Below are positions 50,371 through 58,949 of a stretch of DNA of 64,000 bases, one piece after another. The translations under genes and the position numbers were made by a program. Within the stretch, counting starts at the first letter, position 1; every line of letters starts with the position of its first letter. The stretch is taken from positions 39,661 through 103,660 of the forward strand of contig JAIXUP010000037.1 in the NCBI GenBank assembly GCA_027483505.1, read 5' to 3'. Origin of the DNA: Hyphomicrobiales bacterium (lineage in GTDB: Bacteria; Pseudomonadota; Alphaproteobacteria; Rhizobiales; Beijerinckiaceae). Under the pieces are notes generated by a model that did not search any database, had not been told where the DNA came from, and saw only the letters and a list, made by a program, of their open reading frames with translations.

Positions 50371-50948
50371 TCAGCGTTCAAGCGCAGCGCGACCCCTCTC
50401 CTTTATCCTCTCCCGCAAGGGGAGAGGAGGGCTTTGACAGTGTGAAAAATCCTGCAATGGCGGTGCCTGGCGCGGCGATTGAAGACGAGGCGCAAACGCC
50501 AGAGCCTCCCTCTCCCCTTGCGGGAGAGGGTAAGGGAGAGGGGTCGCGCAACTCCCTCCACGGCAAGCTCCAGAGCTTTGCGAAGGCAATGCGCAAGGAG
50601 CCGACCGACGCCGAGCGCGCCTTGTGGCGCATCGTGCGCGGCAAGCGTCTCGAGGGTTTCAAGTTCAGGCGGCAGCAGCCCCTCGGACGCTACATCGTCG
50701 ACATCGTCTGTCTCGAAAGGCGCCTGGTTGTCGAAGCCGATGGCGGCCAGCATCATGAGAACACAGACGACGCGGCGCGGGATGCATGGCTCGCAGGCGA
50801 AGGCTTTCGCGTCCTGCGCTTCTGGAATCACGAGATTCTGCGCACGCCGCAGATGATCGAGGACACGATCCTGCGCGACTTGCTGTCCGGCGTCGCGCTC
50901 ACGGACGCGGACGGCAACCCCACCACCACCTGGGAGGTCAAGCGATGA
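50367..50948 (+). CDS. DUF559 endonuclease-domain protein inserted at the cysS 3' end
   Basis: A GTG at 50367, overlapping the cysS stop (GTGA) and preceded by GGGAGG, gives 193 residues. Residues ~1-62 are encoded by a palindromic repeat ([23 protein letters not shown]). The DUF559 domain follows, related in fold to VSR/restriction nucleases: [51 protein letters not shown], with candidate catalytic Asp/Glu in YIVDIVC and VVEADG, and [13 protein letters not shown]. The last ~15 residues are not DUF559 sequence but the CysS C-terminus, [14 protein letters not shown]. It is therefore a fusion with a remnant cysS end. Confidence 0.88.
   Translation: MISVQAQRDPSPLSSPARGEEGFDSVKNPAMAVPGAAIEDEAQTPEPPSPLAGEGKGEGSRNSLHGKLQSFAKAMRKEPTDAERALWRIVRGKRLEGFKFRRQQPLGRYIVDIVCLERRLVVEADGGQHHENTDDAARDAWLAGEGFRVLRFWNHEILRTPQMIEDTILRDLLSGVALTDADGNPTTTWEVKR
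50387..50549. repeat. palindromic element with inverted ends inside the DUF559 gene
   Basis: Ends GCGCGACCCCTCTCCTTTA (50387-50405) and TAAGGGAGAGGGGTCGCGC (50531-50549) are inverted repeats matching at 18 of 19 positions. Two hairpins lie inside: 50407-50427 (CCTCTCCC, loop GCAA) and 50508-50530 (perfect 9-bp arms CCCTCTCCC/GGGAGAGGG). It is the same family as 7140-7286. It is translated here as the N-terminus of the nuclease. Confidence 0.85.
50903..50948 (+). repeat. copy 2 of the 46-nt cysS 3'-end repeat
   Basis: The downstream copy closes the DUF559 frame. Its codons (ACC three times, GTC, CGA) differ from those in the cysS copy. It overlaps the next ORF by ATGA, as expected of an original operon junction, so it may be the ancestral cysS end. 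Confidence 0.95.
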
Positions 50949-51178
50949 CCGGAGTGACCACCAAGGCGGAGCGGACCGCGATTGCGGCCAGGGTCGGCGC
51001 GCTGATCGAGGCCCGCATCGCGGCGCGCAATGCCAGGGACTTTGCCGAGTCCGACCGGCTGCGCGCCGAGATCGTGGGACTCGGCGTCGTGCTGATGGAT
51101 GCGAAAGATCCGGTCACGGGCGAATTCTGGTCGACCTGGCGTTTCGCCAAGGCCGTCAGGGGCGAGGGCGCGCCATGA
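50945..51178 (+). CDS. stand-alone CysS C-terminal-tail-like protein (77 aa)
   Basis: The ATG overlaps the stop of the DUF559 gene, and the stop overlaps the GNAT start (both ATGA). The whole protein resembles the C-terminal helix pair of CysS: IEARIAARNARDFAESDRLRAEIVGLGVVLMDAKD against the CysS tail [31 protein letters not shown]. It may be an ancient duplicate of the tRNA-binding tail, kept as its own gene. Its function is unknown. Confidence 0.75.
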   Translation: MTGVTTKAERTAIAARVGALIEARIAARNARDFAESDRLRAEIVGLGVVLMDAKDPVTGEFWSTWRFAKAVRGEGAP

Positions 51179-51666
51179 GCTACGCCTTGCGCCCGGCGCT
51201 GCCGGCTGATTTCGTGGATCTCGGCATCCTGTTCCAGGCTTCGATCGAGGAACTGGCCTCCGATGCCTATTCCGATGAGCAGCGCGCGCTGTGGGGCGCG
51301 AAGGCGGATGACGAGAAGGCCTGGGCTAAGCACCTGTCGGGCTGTCTGGTCCTGATCGCCGAGGAGGATGGCGAGCCGGTCGGCTTTGCCGCGATGCGCG
51401 ACAACGCCATCATCGAGAATGTCCATGTCCATCCCGACATGGCGTTCATGGGCGTCGGGCGGCAATTGCTCGATGCGCTGGAGCGGCTGGCGATGGCGCG
51501 CGGGGCCAAGAAACTCAGCGTCGCGGCGACCGACAATGCGCTGCCCTTCTTCGAACGGCTTGGCTTCGTGGCGATGCGCCGCTCAACCCTGAGCATCGGC
51601 GAGGAATGGCTGCCCAGCATGGTGATGGACAAGGCGCTGGCCGCCAACACGGATGATGAAGCATGA
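51175..51666 (+). CDS. GNAT-family N-acetyltransferase
   Basis: A 163-residue GNAT domain. Motifs are GFAAMRDNAIIENVHVHPDMAFMGVGRQLLDALERLA (acetyl-CoA loop M-G-V-G-R-Q) and SVAATDNALPFFERLGF. It overlaps its neighbours at both ends by ATGA, so it is part of the cysS-cimA operon. The substrate is unknown. Confidence 0.9.
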   Translation: MSYALRPALPADFVDLGILFQASIEELASDAYSDEQRALWGAKADDEKAWAKHLSGCLVLIAEEDGEPVGFAAMRDNAIIENVHVHPDMAFMGVGRQLLDALERLAMARGAKKLSVAATDNALPFFERLGFVAMRRSTLSIGEEWLPSMVMDKALAANTDDEA

Positions 51667-53273
51667 GCGCCGCCGGACTGCCGAAGGAACGGGTCTACCT
51701 GTTCGACACCACCTTGCGCGACGGCGCGCAGACCACCGGCGTCGATTTCTCGCTGCATGACAAGCGGACCATCGCCGCCATGCTGGACGGGCTCGGCATC
51801 GACTATGTCGAGGGCGGCTATCCGGGCGCGAACCCGCTCGATACCAGCTTTTTCAATGAAAAGGCCACCTCCAACGCGAAGTTCTGCGCTTTCGGCATGA
51901 CGCGACGGCCGGGCCGGTCGGCCTCGAACGATCCGGGGATCGCCGGCCTCCTGCAGGCCAAGGCTGACACCATCGTGTTCGTGGCCAAGACCTGGGACTA
52001 TCATGTGCGCGTGGCGCTCGAGACGACCAACGAGGAAAATCTCGCCAGCATCGCCGACAGCGTGAAGGCAGCGGTGGCCGCCGGCCGCGAGGCGATTGTC
52101 GACTGCGAGCACTTCTTCGATGGCTTCAAGGCCAATCCGGATTACGCGCTGGCCTGCGCCCGCACCGCCCATGAGGCCGGCGCGCGCTGGGTCGTGCTGT
52201 GCGACACCAATGGCGGCACTTTGCCGGACGAGATCACGGCCATCGTGACGCGCACCACCGAGGTCGTGCCGGGCAGCCATCTCGGCATCCACACCCATGA
52301 CGATTGCGGCTGCGCGGTCGCCAATTCGCTGGCCGCCGTCGAGGCGGGTGTGCGCCATATCCAGGGTACGCTCAACGGGCTCGGCGAGCGTTGCGGCAAC
52401 GCCAACCTGGTGACCCTGATCGGGGCGCTGAAGCTGAAGCAGGGCCTGAGCCAGCGCTATGAGATCGGCGTCGACTCTGCGCGGCTCGGTGAATTGACCA
52501 AGGCCTCGCGCCAGCTCGACGAGATCCTCAACCGTTCGCCCAACAAGCACGCGCCCTTCGTCGGCGCGTCCGCCTTCGCCACCAAGGCCGGCATCCACGC
52601 CTCCGCCGTGCTGAAGGAGCCGGAGACCTACGAGCATGTGGCGCCCGAGACGGTCGGCAACCGGCGGCGCGTGCTGGTTTCGGACCAGGCCGGCAAGTCA
52701 AACCTCATTGCTGAACTGGAACGCATCGGCGTCGGCATCGACAAGGCCGACCCGCGCCTTGGCCGCGTGCTCTCCGAGGTCAAGGACAAGGAGGCGATGG
52801 GCTATGCCTATGAAGGCGCGGACGCGTCCTTCTTCCTGCTGGCCAAGCGGGTCATGGGGCAGGTGCCCAGCTTCTTCGAGGTCGAGCGCTTCAAGGTCAA
52901 TGTCGAGCGGCGCTACAATGCGGTCGGCGAACTGGTGACCTTCTCCGAGGCCATCGTGAAGGTGAAGGTCGGCGGCCAGACGCGCATGTCGGTGGCTGAG
53001 GGCAATGGCCCGGTCAATGCGCTCGACAAGGCGTTGCGCAAGGATCTCGGACGCTATCAGGACATCATCAAGGGTCTGAAACTGGTGGACTACAAGGTCC
53101 GCATCTTTCAGGGTGGCACCGATGCCGTCACACGCGTCCTGATCGACTCCGCCGATGACGGCGAGCGTTGGACCACGGTCGGTGTCAGCGCCAACATCAT
53201 CGATGCGTCGTTCCAGGCGCTGGTCGACTCGATCACCTACAAGCTGGTCAAGGCCGGCGCCAAGGGCGATTGA
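51663..53273 (+). CDS. cimA: (R)-citramalate synthase
   Basis: Condenses acetyl-CoA and pyruvate to citramalate for isoleucine synthesis. The 536 residues have an N-terminal HMGL-like TIM barrel (LFDTTLRDGAQTTGVDFSLHDK, EGGYPGANPLD, GIHTHDDCGCAVANSLAAVEAG with metal-binding His/Asp, GTLNGLGERCGNANL) and a C-terminal LeuA-type regulatory domain. The sequence follows the citramalate type rather than isopropylmalate synthase. It is the last gene of the cysS operon. Confidence 0.92.
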   Translation: MSAAGLPKERVYLFDTTLRDGAQTTGVDFSLHDKRTIAAMLDGLGIDYVEGGYPGANPLDTSFFNEKATSNAKFCAFGMTRRPGRSASNDPGIAGLLQAKADTIVFVAKTWDYHVRVALETTNEENLASIADSVKAAVAAGREAIVDCEHFFDGFKANPDYALACARTAHEAGARWVVLCDTNGGTLPDEITAIVTRTTEVVPGSHLGIHTHDDCGCAVANSLAAVEAGVRHIQGTLNGLGERCGNANLVTLIGALKLKQGLSQRYEIGVDSARLGELTKASRQLDEILNRSPNKHAPFVGASAFATKAGIHASAVLKEPETYEHVAPETVGNRRRVLVSDQAGKSNLIAELERIGVGIDKADPRLGRVLSEVKDKEAMGYAYEGADASFFLLAKRVMGQVPSFFEVERFKVNVERRYNAVGELVTFSEAIVKVKVGGQTRMSVAEGNGPVNALDKALRKDLGRYQDIIKGLKLVDYKVRIFQGGTDAVTRVLIDSADDGERWTTVGVSANIIDASFQALVDSITYKLVKAGAKGD

Positions 53274-53279
53274 GCCGCC

Positions 53280-54785
53280 TCACCTGCGGGTCTTGTCGAT
53301 GGCGCGCAGCTCGGTCTTCAGGATCTTGCCGTAGTTGCTTTTGGGCAGAGCCTCGACGCGCACATAGTCCTTGGGACGCTTGAAGCGGGCGATGCGTTCA
53401 AGACAGAGCGCATCAAGTTCGCGGGCCGGCGCCTCGCCGACCACATAGGCGACCACCACCTCGCCCCACTCAGCATCAGGCCTCCCGATCACCGAGACTT
53501 CGCGCACGGCGGGGTGCTGCAGCAGCACCTCCTCCACCTCGCGCGGGTAGATGTTGGAGCCGCCCGAGATGATCAGGTCGTTGGCGCGGTCCTTCAGCGT
53601 CAGGTAGCCGCGTTCATCGATGACGCCGACATCGCCGGTGAACAGCCAGCCGTCGCGCAGGGATTTCGCGGTCGCGGCCGGGTTGTTCCAGTAGCCTGCC
53701 ATGACCGGTGCGCCCCGCGCGATCACCTCGCCGGTTTCGCCAACCGGCAGGTGCCGGCCCGTCTCGTCGACCACGGCCATCTCCATGCAGGCATAGGCGC
53801 GGCCTGCCGAGGCAAGCCGGTCGAGCCATAGCGGATGGCGGACATCGCCGATCTCTGCCTTGCCGAGGTTGGAGATGGTCATCGGGCTTTCGCCCTGTCC
53901 GTAGATCTGGGCAAGGCAGGGTCCAAGCTGTTCCAGCGCCGCACGGGTGTCCTCGACATACATCGGCGCGCCGCCCCAGATGATGGTCCGGATCGCGCCG
54001 GGCGCGAAGTCAACGCCGCTGGCCGTAAGGCGCTTGATCATCGTCGGGGCGGCAAACATCGACATGTTGCGCCAATGGTTCATCGTCGCCGCGATTTCGG
54101 CAGGGTCGAAGCCGCCGCTTTCGGGCACGACATTGATGCCCATCCGCATGACATGCGCCATGATGTAGAGGCCCGAGCCGTGGCTCATCGGGGCGGCGTG
54201 CAGGATCGGGTCGCCCGGCGCGATCGGATCGACCTCCATGGCATAGGCGAAGGACATGGCGGCGAGGTTGCCATGGCTGAGCATCGCGCCCTTCGGCCGC
54301 CCGGTCGTGCCTGACGTATAGAACAGCCAGGCCAGGTCCGACGGACTTCGAGGGGCGACAGGCACAGCGTCGGCTCTCGCAAGACCATGCCATGCCGGAG
54401 CCCCGAACCGGATCACATGCTGCAGCGAGCCGGGTGCGTGGGCCAGAACCGGCGCCTCCAGATCAGCGGAGACAAAGGCTGCGCGGCTGCCCGAGTGTTC
54501 GAGGATGTAGGCGATCTCCAGGCCATGCAGCTTGGCGTTGACCGGGACGGCCACCAGTCCTGCATGCCAGATCGCGTACATGGCGGCGGCATAGTCCGGC
54601 GCATTGGCCGCGATGATGGCGACGCGGTCTCCGGCGGCGAGGCCGAGTTGCAGCAGGCCTCCGGCGCGACGGGCGGTGCCGCTGGCGAGGTCGCCATAGC
54701 TGGCGGTGACAGCCAGCCCGTGGCCGAGCGCAGGGGCGGCGGGGTCAGCTTTTCCGGCACGCTCGAGCCACAGGGCCATGTTCAT
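53280..54785 (-). CDS. AMP-dependent acyl-CoA synthetase/ligase
   Basis: An ANL-superfamily enzyme that activates a carboxylic acid to its acyl-CoA via the adenylate. The 501 residues have the P-loop YTSGTTGRPKGAMLSHGN, the A5 region YGQGESPMT, GWLFTGDVGVIDERGYL and RANDLIISGGSNIYPREVE, and the C-domain lysine in LPKSNYGKILK. A middle-length fatty or aromatic acid is likely; the exact substrate cannot be read. It starts 4 bp after the maf stop, so the two are coupled. Confidence 0.93.
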   Translation of the reverse strand: MNMALWLERAGKADPAAPALGHGLAVTASYGDLASGTARRAGGLLQLGLAAGDRVAIIAANAPDYAAAMYAIWHAGLVAVPVNAKLHGLEIAYILEHSGSRAAFVSADLEAPVLAHAPGSLQHVIRFGAPAWHGLARADAVPVAPRSPSDLAWLFYTSGTTGRPKGAMLSHGNLAAMSFAYAMEVDPIAPGDPILHAAPMSHGSGLYIMAHVMRMGINVVPESGGFDPAEIAATMNHWRNMSMFAAPTMIKRLTASGVDFAPGAIRTIIWGGAPMYVEDTRAALEQLGPCLAQIYGQGESPMTISNLGKAEIGDVRHPLWLDRLASAGRAYACMEMAVVDETGRHLPVGETGEVIARGAPVMAGYWNNPAATAKSLRDGWLFTGDVGVIDERGYLTLKDRANDLIISGGSNIYPREVEEVLLQHPAVREVSVIGRPDAEWGEVVVAYVVGEAPARELDALCLERIARFKRPKDYVRVEALPKSNYGKILKTELRAIDKTRR

Positions 54786-54789
54786 CGGA

Positions 54790-55443
54790 TCAGCCCGCCG
54801 CGTTCAGCCAGCCCATGTGGATCGGGTAGCCTTCGCCGCCGAGCAGCGCGAGCGTCTCGTAGAGCGGCAGGCCGACCACGCCGGTGTGCGAGCCGACCAG
54901 CTTGAGGATGAACGAGCCCGCAATGCCTTGCGCCGCATAGCCGCCGGCCTTGCCGCGCCATTCGCCGCTGGCAAGGTAGCTCTCGATGTCCTGCGAGGAC
55001 AGGCGCTTGAAGCGGATGCGGGTCTCGACGATCTTCTCGCGGAACCCGCCCTTCGGCGTGACCAGCGTGACGCCGGTGTAGACGCGGTGGGCACGCCCGG
55101 AGAGCAGGCGCAGGCATTCGGCGGCCTCGTCGACAACCTCCGGCTTCGGCAGAACGCGCCGGCCGAGCGCCACAACGGTGTCGGCGGAAATGATGTAGGA
55201 GCCTGTCAGCTCCGGGCGGTTCCCGGTGACGCCGAACGCGGCCTCGGCCTTCTCGCGGGCGAGCCGGCGGGCGAGGTCGCGCGGGCGTTCGTTCTTCTTC
55301 GGTGTTTCGTCGATGTCCGTCGGCAGCAGCGCGTCGGGACGGATGCCGGCCTGTTCGAGCAGGGCCAGCCGGCGCGGACTGGCGGAGGCCAGCACGAGTT
55401 TCGGGCGCCAGCTCTGGCCTTGCTGATCCTGTCGTCCGAACAC
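54790..55443 (-). CDS. maf: Maf-family nucleotide pyrophosphatase
   Basis: A house-cleaning enzyme that hydrolyses dTTP/UTP or modified nucleotides. The 217 residues have [47 protein letters not shown] with the catalytic Asp, and [25 protein letters not shown]. The type ([15 protein letters not shown]) is the one usually found beside yacG; here yacG is about 7 kb away. The start may be downstream at the internal Val/Leu before LVLASASP, because the first ~14 residues are not conserved. Confidence 0.93.
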   Translation of the reverse strand: MFGRQDQQGQSWRPKLVLASASPRRLALLEQAGIRPDALLPTDIDETPKKNERPRDLARRLAREKAEAAFGVTGNRPELTGSYIISADTVVALGRRVLPKPEVVDEAAECLRLLSGRAHRVYTGVTLVTPKGGFREKIVETRIRFKRLSSQDIESYLASGEWRGKAGGYAAQGIAGSFILKLVGSHTGVVGLPLYETLALLGGEGYPIHMGWLNAAG

Positions 55444-55563
55444 TGCGGCGATCTTCCTGTTGTTCCGATGGCTGGCTTAGTTGATCAGCGGGGAAAAGTG
55501 AACCGCTGCTCCGTCGCGAACGCTGCGCTGTACGTCGCCCGCGTCCTGCGGCGCCAAGGGCCG

Positions 55564-56421
55564 CTAGGAAGCGGGCGCCGGCGCCTGCGGGGTTTCAGCG
55601 GCCATCGCGCTCGCCTTTGCTGCAGCCATGCGGTCGGCCAGTTCCAGCGCGCGGAACTTCTGCACGCTCAGGGGAATGGCGGCGAAGTAGCCAACCACGA
55701 TCAGGCTGAGCATCTCGAAGGGATACGCCACCACAAGGGCAATCGCCAGAATGACGCTGATGAAGATCGGCGCGACCCAGTTGCGCGGCACTTTCGCGCC
55801 CAGCGTCTTGCCGGCATACATCGGAACGGTGGAAATGGTGAGGAAGGCGCAGAACAGCAGATACAGGCCCACGGGGACGGCCCCGTAGGGCACGATCGGC
55901 ACGCCCAGGAAGTAGAGATAGAGCGGCAGCATCGCTGTGACGGCCCCGGCCGGCGCGGGCATGCCGGTAAAGAAATTCTTCTGCCAGTCGGGACGGTTCG
56001 GATCGTCGATCATGACGTTGAAGCGCGCCAGCCTCAGGCACATGGCGATGGCGAAGATGATGCAGATGATCCAGCCGAAGTTCTTCAGGTCCTTGAGCAC
56101 GAAATGGTACAGGACGACCGCCGGCACGACGCCGAAATTGACGAAGTCCGCCAACGAATCGAGTTGCGCGCCAAAACGCGACGTGCCCTTGAGAAAGCGC
56201 GCCAGCCGGCCGTCGACGCCGTCGAGCGCAGCGGCGATCAGCACGCAGACCACGCCAAGCTCAAGCTTCCCCTCGATGGCGAGGCGCATCCCGGTCAGAC
56301 CCAGCGCAAGGCCGAGCAGCGTGATCAGGTTCGGAGCGAGCAGCCGGAACGGAATCGGCTTGAAGCGTCGCTTCCGGGGCTCGTCCTTGTCCGGCTGGAA
56401 GGGGGGAAACAGTTCGCTCAA
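55564..56421 (-). CDS. pssA: CDP-diacylglycerol--serine O-phosphatidyltransferase
   Basis: Makes phosphatidylserine in the inner membrane, the precursor of phosphatidylethanolamine. The 285-residue protein has about eight hydrophobic segments and the CDP-alcohol phosphotransferase motif DGVDGRLARFLKGTSRFGAQLDSLADF, with all its acidic residues. It pairs functionally with psd at 58142, but an unrelated protease gene lies between them. Confidence 0.95.
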   Translation of the reverse strand: MSELFPPFQPDKDEPRKRRFKPIPFRLLAPNLITLLGLALGLTGMRLAIEGKLELGVVCVLIAAALDGVDGRLARFLKGTSRFGAQLDSLADFVNFGVVPAVVLYHFVLKDLKNFGWIICIIFAIAMCLRLARFNVMIDDPNRPDWQKNFFTGMPAPAGAVTAMLPLYLYFLGVPIVPYGAVPVGLYLLFCAFLTISTVPMYAGKTLGAKVPRNWVAPIFISVILAIALVVAYPFEMLSLIVVGYFAAIPLSVQKFRALELADRMAAAKASAMAAETPQAPAPAS

Positions 56422-56635
56422 CGCCGTGGCCTCTCTGGATCATGCCGCTCCCAATCGGGCCCGGTCCCATCATGGATGGAGTCCTGATCCCAGCTGGCGA
56501 GCGCATTGCCCATCCGCAAAACCGACAACCGATTGTGCGCGCGACGCTCCGAGCGATGGCGGCAACCTACGCCAGAAAAGGCCCCTGGAACAAGCTCCGC
56601 CGCCATGCTCTTCAATGCATCGGCGACATCCGGCT

Positions 56636-57946
56636 TCAGTCCCGCATCGACAGCAGCTTCATGTCACTGTTGAGAACCTCGATCCGGTAGAATTCCGAGC
56701 CGATCCGGCGCGGGGTGATGCCTGTGCCGCGCCGCAGCATCAGGGCGACGCGCTCCGTGGCGGGGCGCTTGGAAAGCCAGGCATGCAGTGCCTCGATCGT
56801 CGAGAAGGCCTGCCCTCCAACCGTCTCGACCTGATCCCACTGGCTGATGCCGCGCCGTGCGGCTTCCTCGCCCTGCTTGACGAACTCGACGCGCAGGCGC
56901 GGCTCGTCGCGGTAGTCGATGTCGAGAGCATTGCGCTCGACGATCAGCATGCCGGCGAGGCTGAGCATGCGCCGGGCCATCACCGGTTGGGCCTGGACGA
57001 GCGGAACAGTCACCTCGGAGGTCATGCCATCCTTGCGGATCGCGACCGCGACATTGCCGGTGCGGCCACGCAGGGCCGTCATGAGGTCCGGGAAGCTGGC
57101 GACAGGCTTTTCGCCGGCGAGGCCCAGAACCAGCGCACCGGTCGGCAGGGCGGCGCCCGCAGGCGTGCTCGGAAAGCTCCGCGCCACGACGAGCGTCTCG
57201 TTGCGGGCCGTCTTGATCCAGTAAACGGGCAGTTGCGGCTGGGTCGGGTCCTTGCCGTCCGCGATCAGGTTGATGATCGGGCAGACATGGCGGATGGGCG
57301 TGGCGAAGCCGAGCCCCGGCATACCCGGCATGTTGGCGGTGTTCACCCCGACGATCTCGGCGGTTGTGATGTCGAGGAGCGGGCCGCCGGAATTGCCGGG
57401 GTTGAGCTGCGCGTCCAGCTGGATGTACTCCTCATAGCCGAAGACGCGCACGCTCGAAATGATGCCGCGCGTGGCCGTGAAGGCGAGGTTGGCCGGATGG
57501 CCGTAGGCGACGACGCCGGCGCCCTGCCTGAGCGGCAGCGAGCAGCCCAACTTCGCCTCGGTCGCATCCTCCGGCATGCGGGAGGGCGGCACTTTCAGCA
57601 CCGCGATGTCGAGCACATTGTCGATGTAGACGCGCTCGACCTCCAGCCAGTCCTCGTCAGTGAAGGCGACCTCGACAATGCCGGGCGAGCGTCGGGCGAC
57701 ATGCGCGTTCGTCAGGATCCAGCCGCGTGCCCTGTCGATGATGAAGCCGGTGCCCCGCGCTGTGCCGAAGGTGTCGGGCGGAACCGGCCAGTTTACCGTC
57801 GCGCGAATCTTGACGGTGTATTTCTCGGCGACCTGCAGCATGGCGCCGAGATCGGTGACGGTCTGGGCCTGCGAGATTGACGGAAGTATAGCGGCGACCA
57901 GCGCTGACAGCGCAATTGCCAGGCGGCGAAAAGGAAACTGGATCAC
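56636..57946 (-). CDS. exported trypsin-like (S1) serine protease with PDZ-like C-terminus
   Basis: A GTG at 57946 gives 436 residues with a signal peptide ending ILPSISQAQ; a TTG 24 bp upstream is less likely. Catalytic His (ILTNAHVARR), Asp (DNVLDIAVLKVP) and Ser (LNPGNSGGPLLD) are present. The C-terminal half holds two PDZ-like segments (LVLGLAGEKPVASFPDLMTALRGR and ISQWDQVETVGGQAFSTIEALHAWL). It is probably a periplasmic DegP/HtrA-like protease. It is transcribed with psd and pssA on either side. Confidence 0.88.
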   Translation of the reverse strand: MIQFPFRRLAIALSALVAAILPSISQAQTVTDLGAMLQVAEKYTVKIRATVNWPVPPDTFGTARGTGFIIDRARGWILTNAHVARRSPGIVEVAFTDEDWLEVERVYIDNVLDIAVLKVPPSRMPEDATEAKLGCSLPLRQGAGVVAYGHPANLAFTATRGIISSVRVFGYEEYIQLDAQLNPGNSGGPLLDITTAEIVGVNTANMPGMPGLGFATPIRHVCPIINLIADGKDPTQPQLPVYWIKTARNETLVVARSFPSTPAGAALPTGALVLGLAGEKPVASFPDLMTALRGRTGNVAVAIRKDGMTSEVTVPLVQAQPVMARRMLSLAGMLIVERNALDIDYRDEPRLRVEFVKQGEEAARRGISQWDQVETVGGQAFSTIEALHAWLSKRPATERVALMLRRGTGITPRRIGSEFYRIEVLNSDMKLLSMRD

Positions 57947-58086
57947 GCGAGTCTCGCTGAAACGGAGCAACCTTCAGACTCTAGGGGGCGCCGCCCCAGC
58001 CCACAAGCGTCGTGGTCGTCACAGCCTGGTGAGGCATGCGCCGTGGCAACGCGAGTCCAGCATCAGGCCGGACATCTCAAGCCGAG

Positions 58087-58109
58087 ATCACCGGCACAAG
58101 ACCGGTGAT
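58087..58109. repeat. 8-bp-arm palindrome between protease gene and psd
   Basis: Perfect arms ATCACCGG and CCGGTGAT surround a 7-nt loop. The plan resembles REP-type palindromes common in rhizobial genomes. It is not related to the CTCTCCC repeat family. It may act as a transcript-end hairpin after psd. Confidence 0.55.
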
Positions 58110-58141
58110 GACACCGGTTCTGAGGCTGCGTGATGAATCGA

Positions 58142-58840
58142 TTACTGCGCCCGGAAACTGCGGGCGGGTTCAGCCGACGCCATGTCCGCGATCACGCTTT
58201 CGCCGGCGATCATGGTCTGGCCCACTGAGACGAGCGGCTTGACGCCGAGCGGCAGGTAGACATCGACGCGGCTGCCGAAGCGGATCAGGCCGAAGCGCTC
58301 GCCGGGCGCGAGCACAGCGCCGTCCTTGACGAAGGGCACGATCCGGCGGGCGATCAGCCCCGCGATCTGGACCACGGCGACCGGTCCGGCGGCGGTTTCG
58401 ATGTGCAGCGCGTTGCGCTCGTTGTCGTCGCTGGCCTTGTCGAGTTCGGCGTTGAGGAACAGGCCGGGCGTGTAGGCCATCTTCTTCAATGTCCCGGCCA
58501 CGGGCGAACGGTTCACATGGCAATCGAAGACGTTCATGAACACCGAGATCCGAGTCATCGGCTCGGCTGCCATCTCGAGTTCCGGCGGCGGCACGGCCTG
58601 GACGATCATGCTGATCCGGCCATCTGCAGGCGAAATCACCAGCCCTTCGCGCTGCGGCGTGACGCGCACCGGATCGCGGAAGAAGTAGCAGATCCACAGG
58701 GTGATGATCAGCCCGATCCAGCCGAACGGCGTCCACAGATGGCCCAGAACCGCGCTCGCAACCGCCGCAACGGCGATGAAGGGATAGCCCTCCTTGTGGA
58801 TCGGAACGAACAGTTTCTTGACGGAATCGAGCAACGACAT
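58142..58840 (-). CDS. psd: phosphatidylserine decarboxylase
   Basis: Converts phosphatidylserine to phosphatidylethanolamine. The 232-residue short bacterial form has two N-terminal hydrophobic stretches, [26 protein letters not shown], and the self-cleavage site in [14 protein letters not shown], where Ser becomes the pyruvoyl group. It belongs with pssA, from which a protease gene separates it. Confidence 0.95.
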   Translation of the reverse strand: MSLLDSVKKLFVPIHKEGYPFIAVAAVASAVLGHLWTPFGWIGLIITLWICYFFRDPVRVTPQREGLVISPADGRISMIVQAVPPPELEMAAEPMTRISVFMNVFDCHVNRSPVAGTLKKMAYTPGLFLNAELDKASDDNERNALHIETAAGPVAVVQIAGLIARRIVPFVKDGAVLAPGERFGLIRFGSRVDVYLPLGVKPLVSVGQTMIAGESVIADMASAEPARSFRAQ

Positions 58841-58949
58841 CGGCTATGGCCTTCGCGTGATGGTCGCCGGACGACGCCGGCATTCGGCGCTCATGTAAGC
58901 CCGAATGGGCGGCGGCGCCACTGCGAAGTGCTGTCGCCGTCCGGCGGGA

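Noticed and set aside
54706..57880. Long plus-strand frames opposite maf, pssA and the protease gene
   Set aside because: The minus-strand genes have clear catalytic motifs; these frames are shadows.
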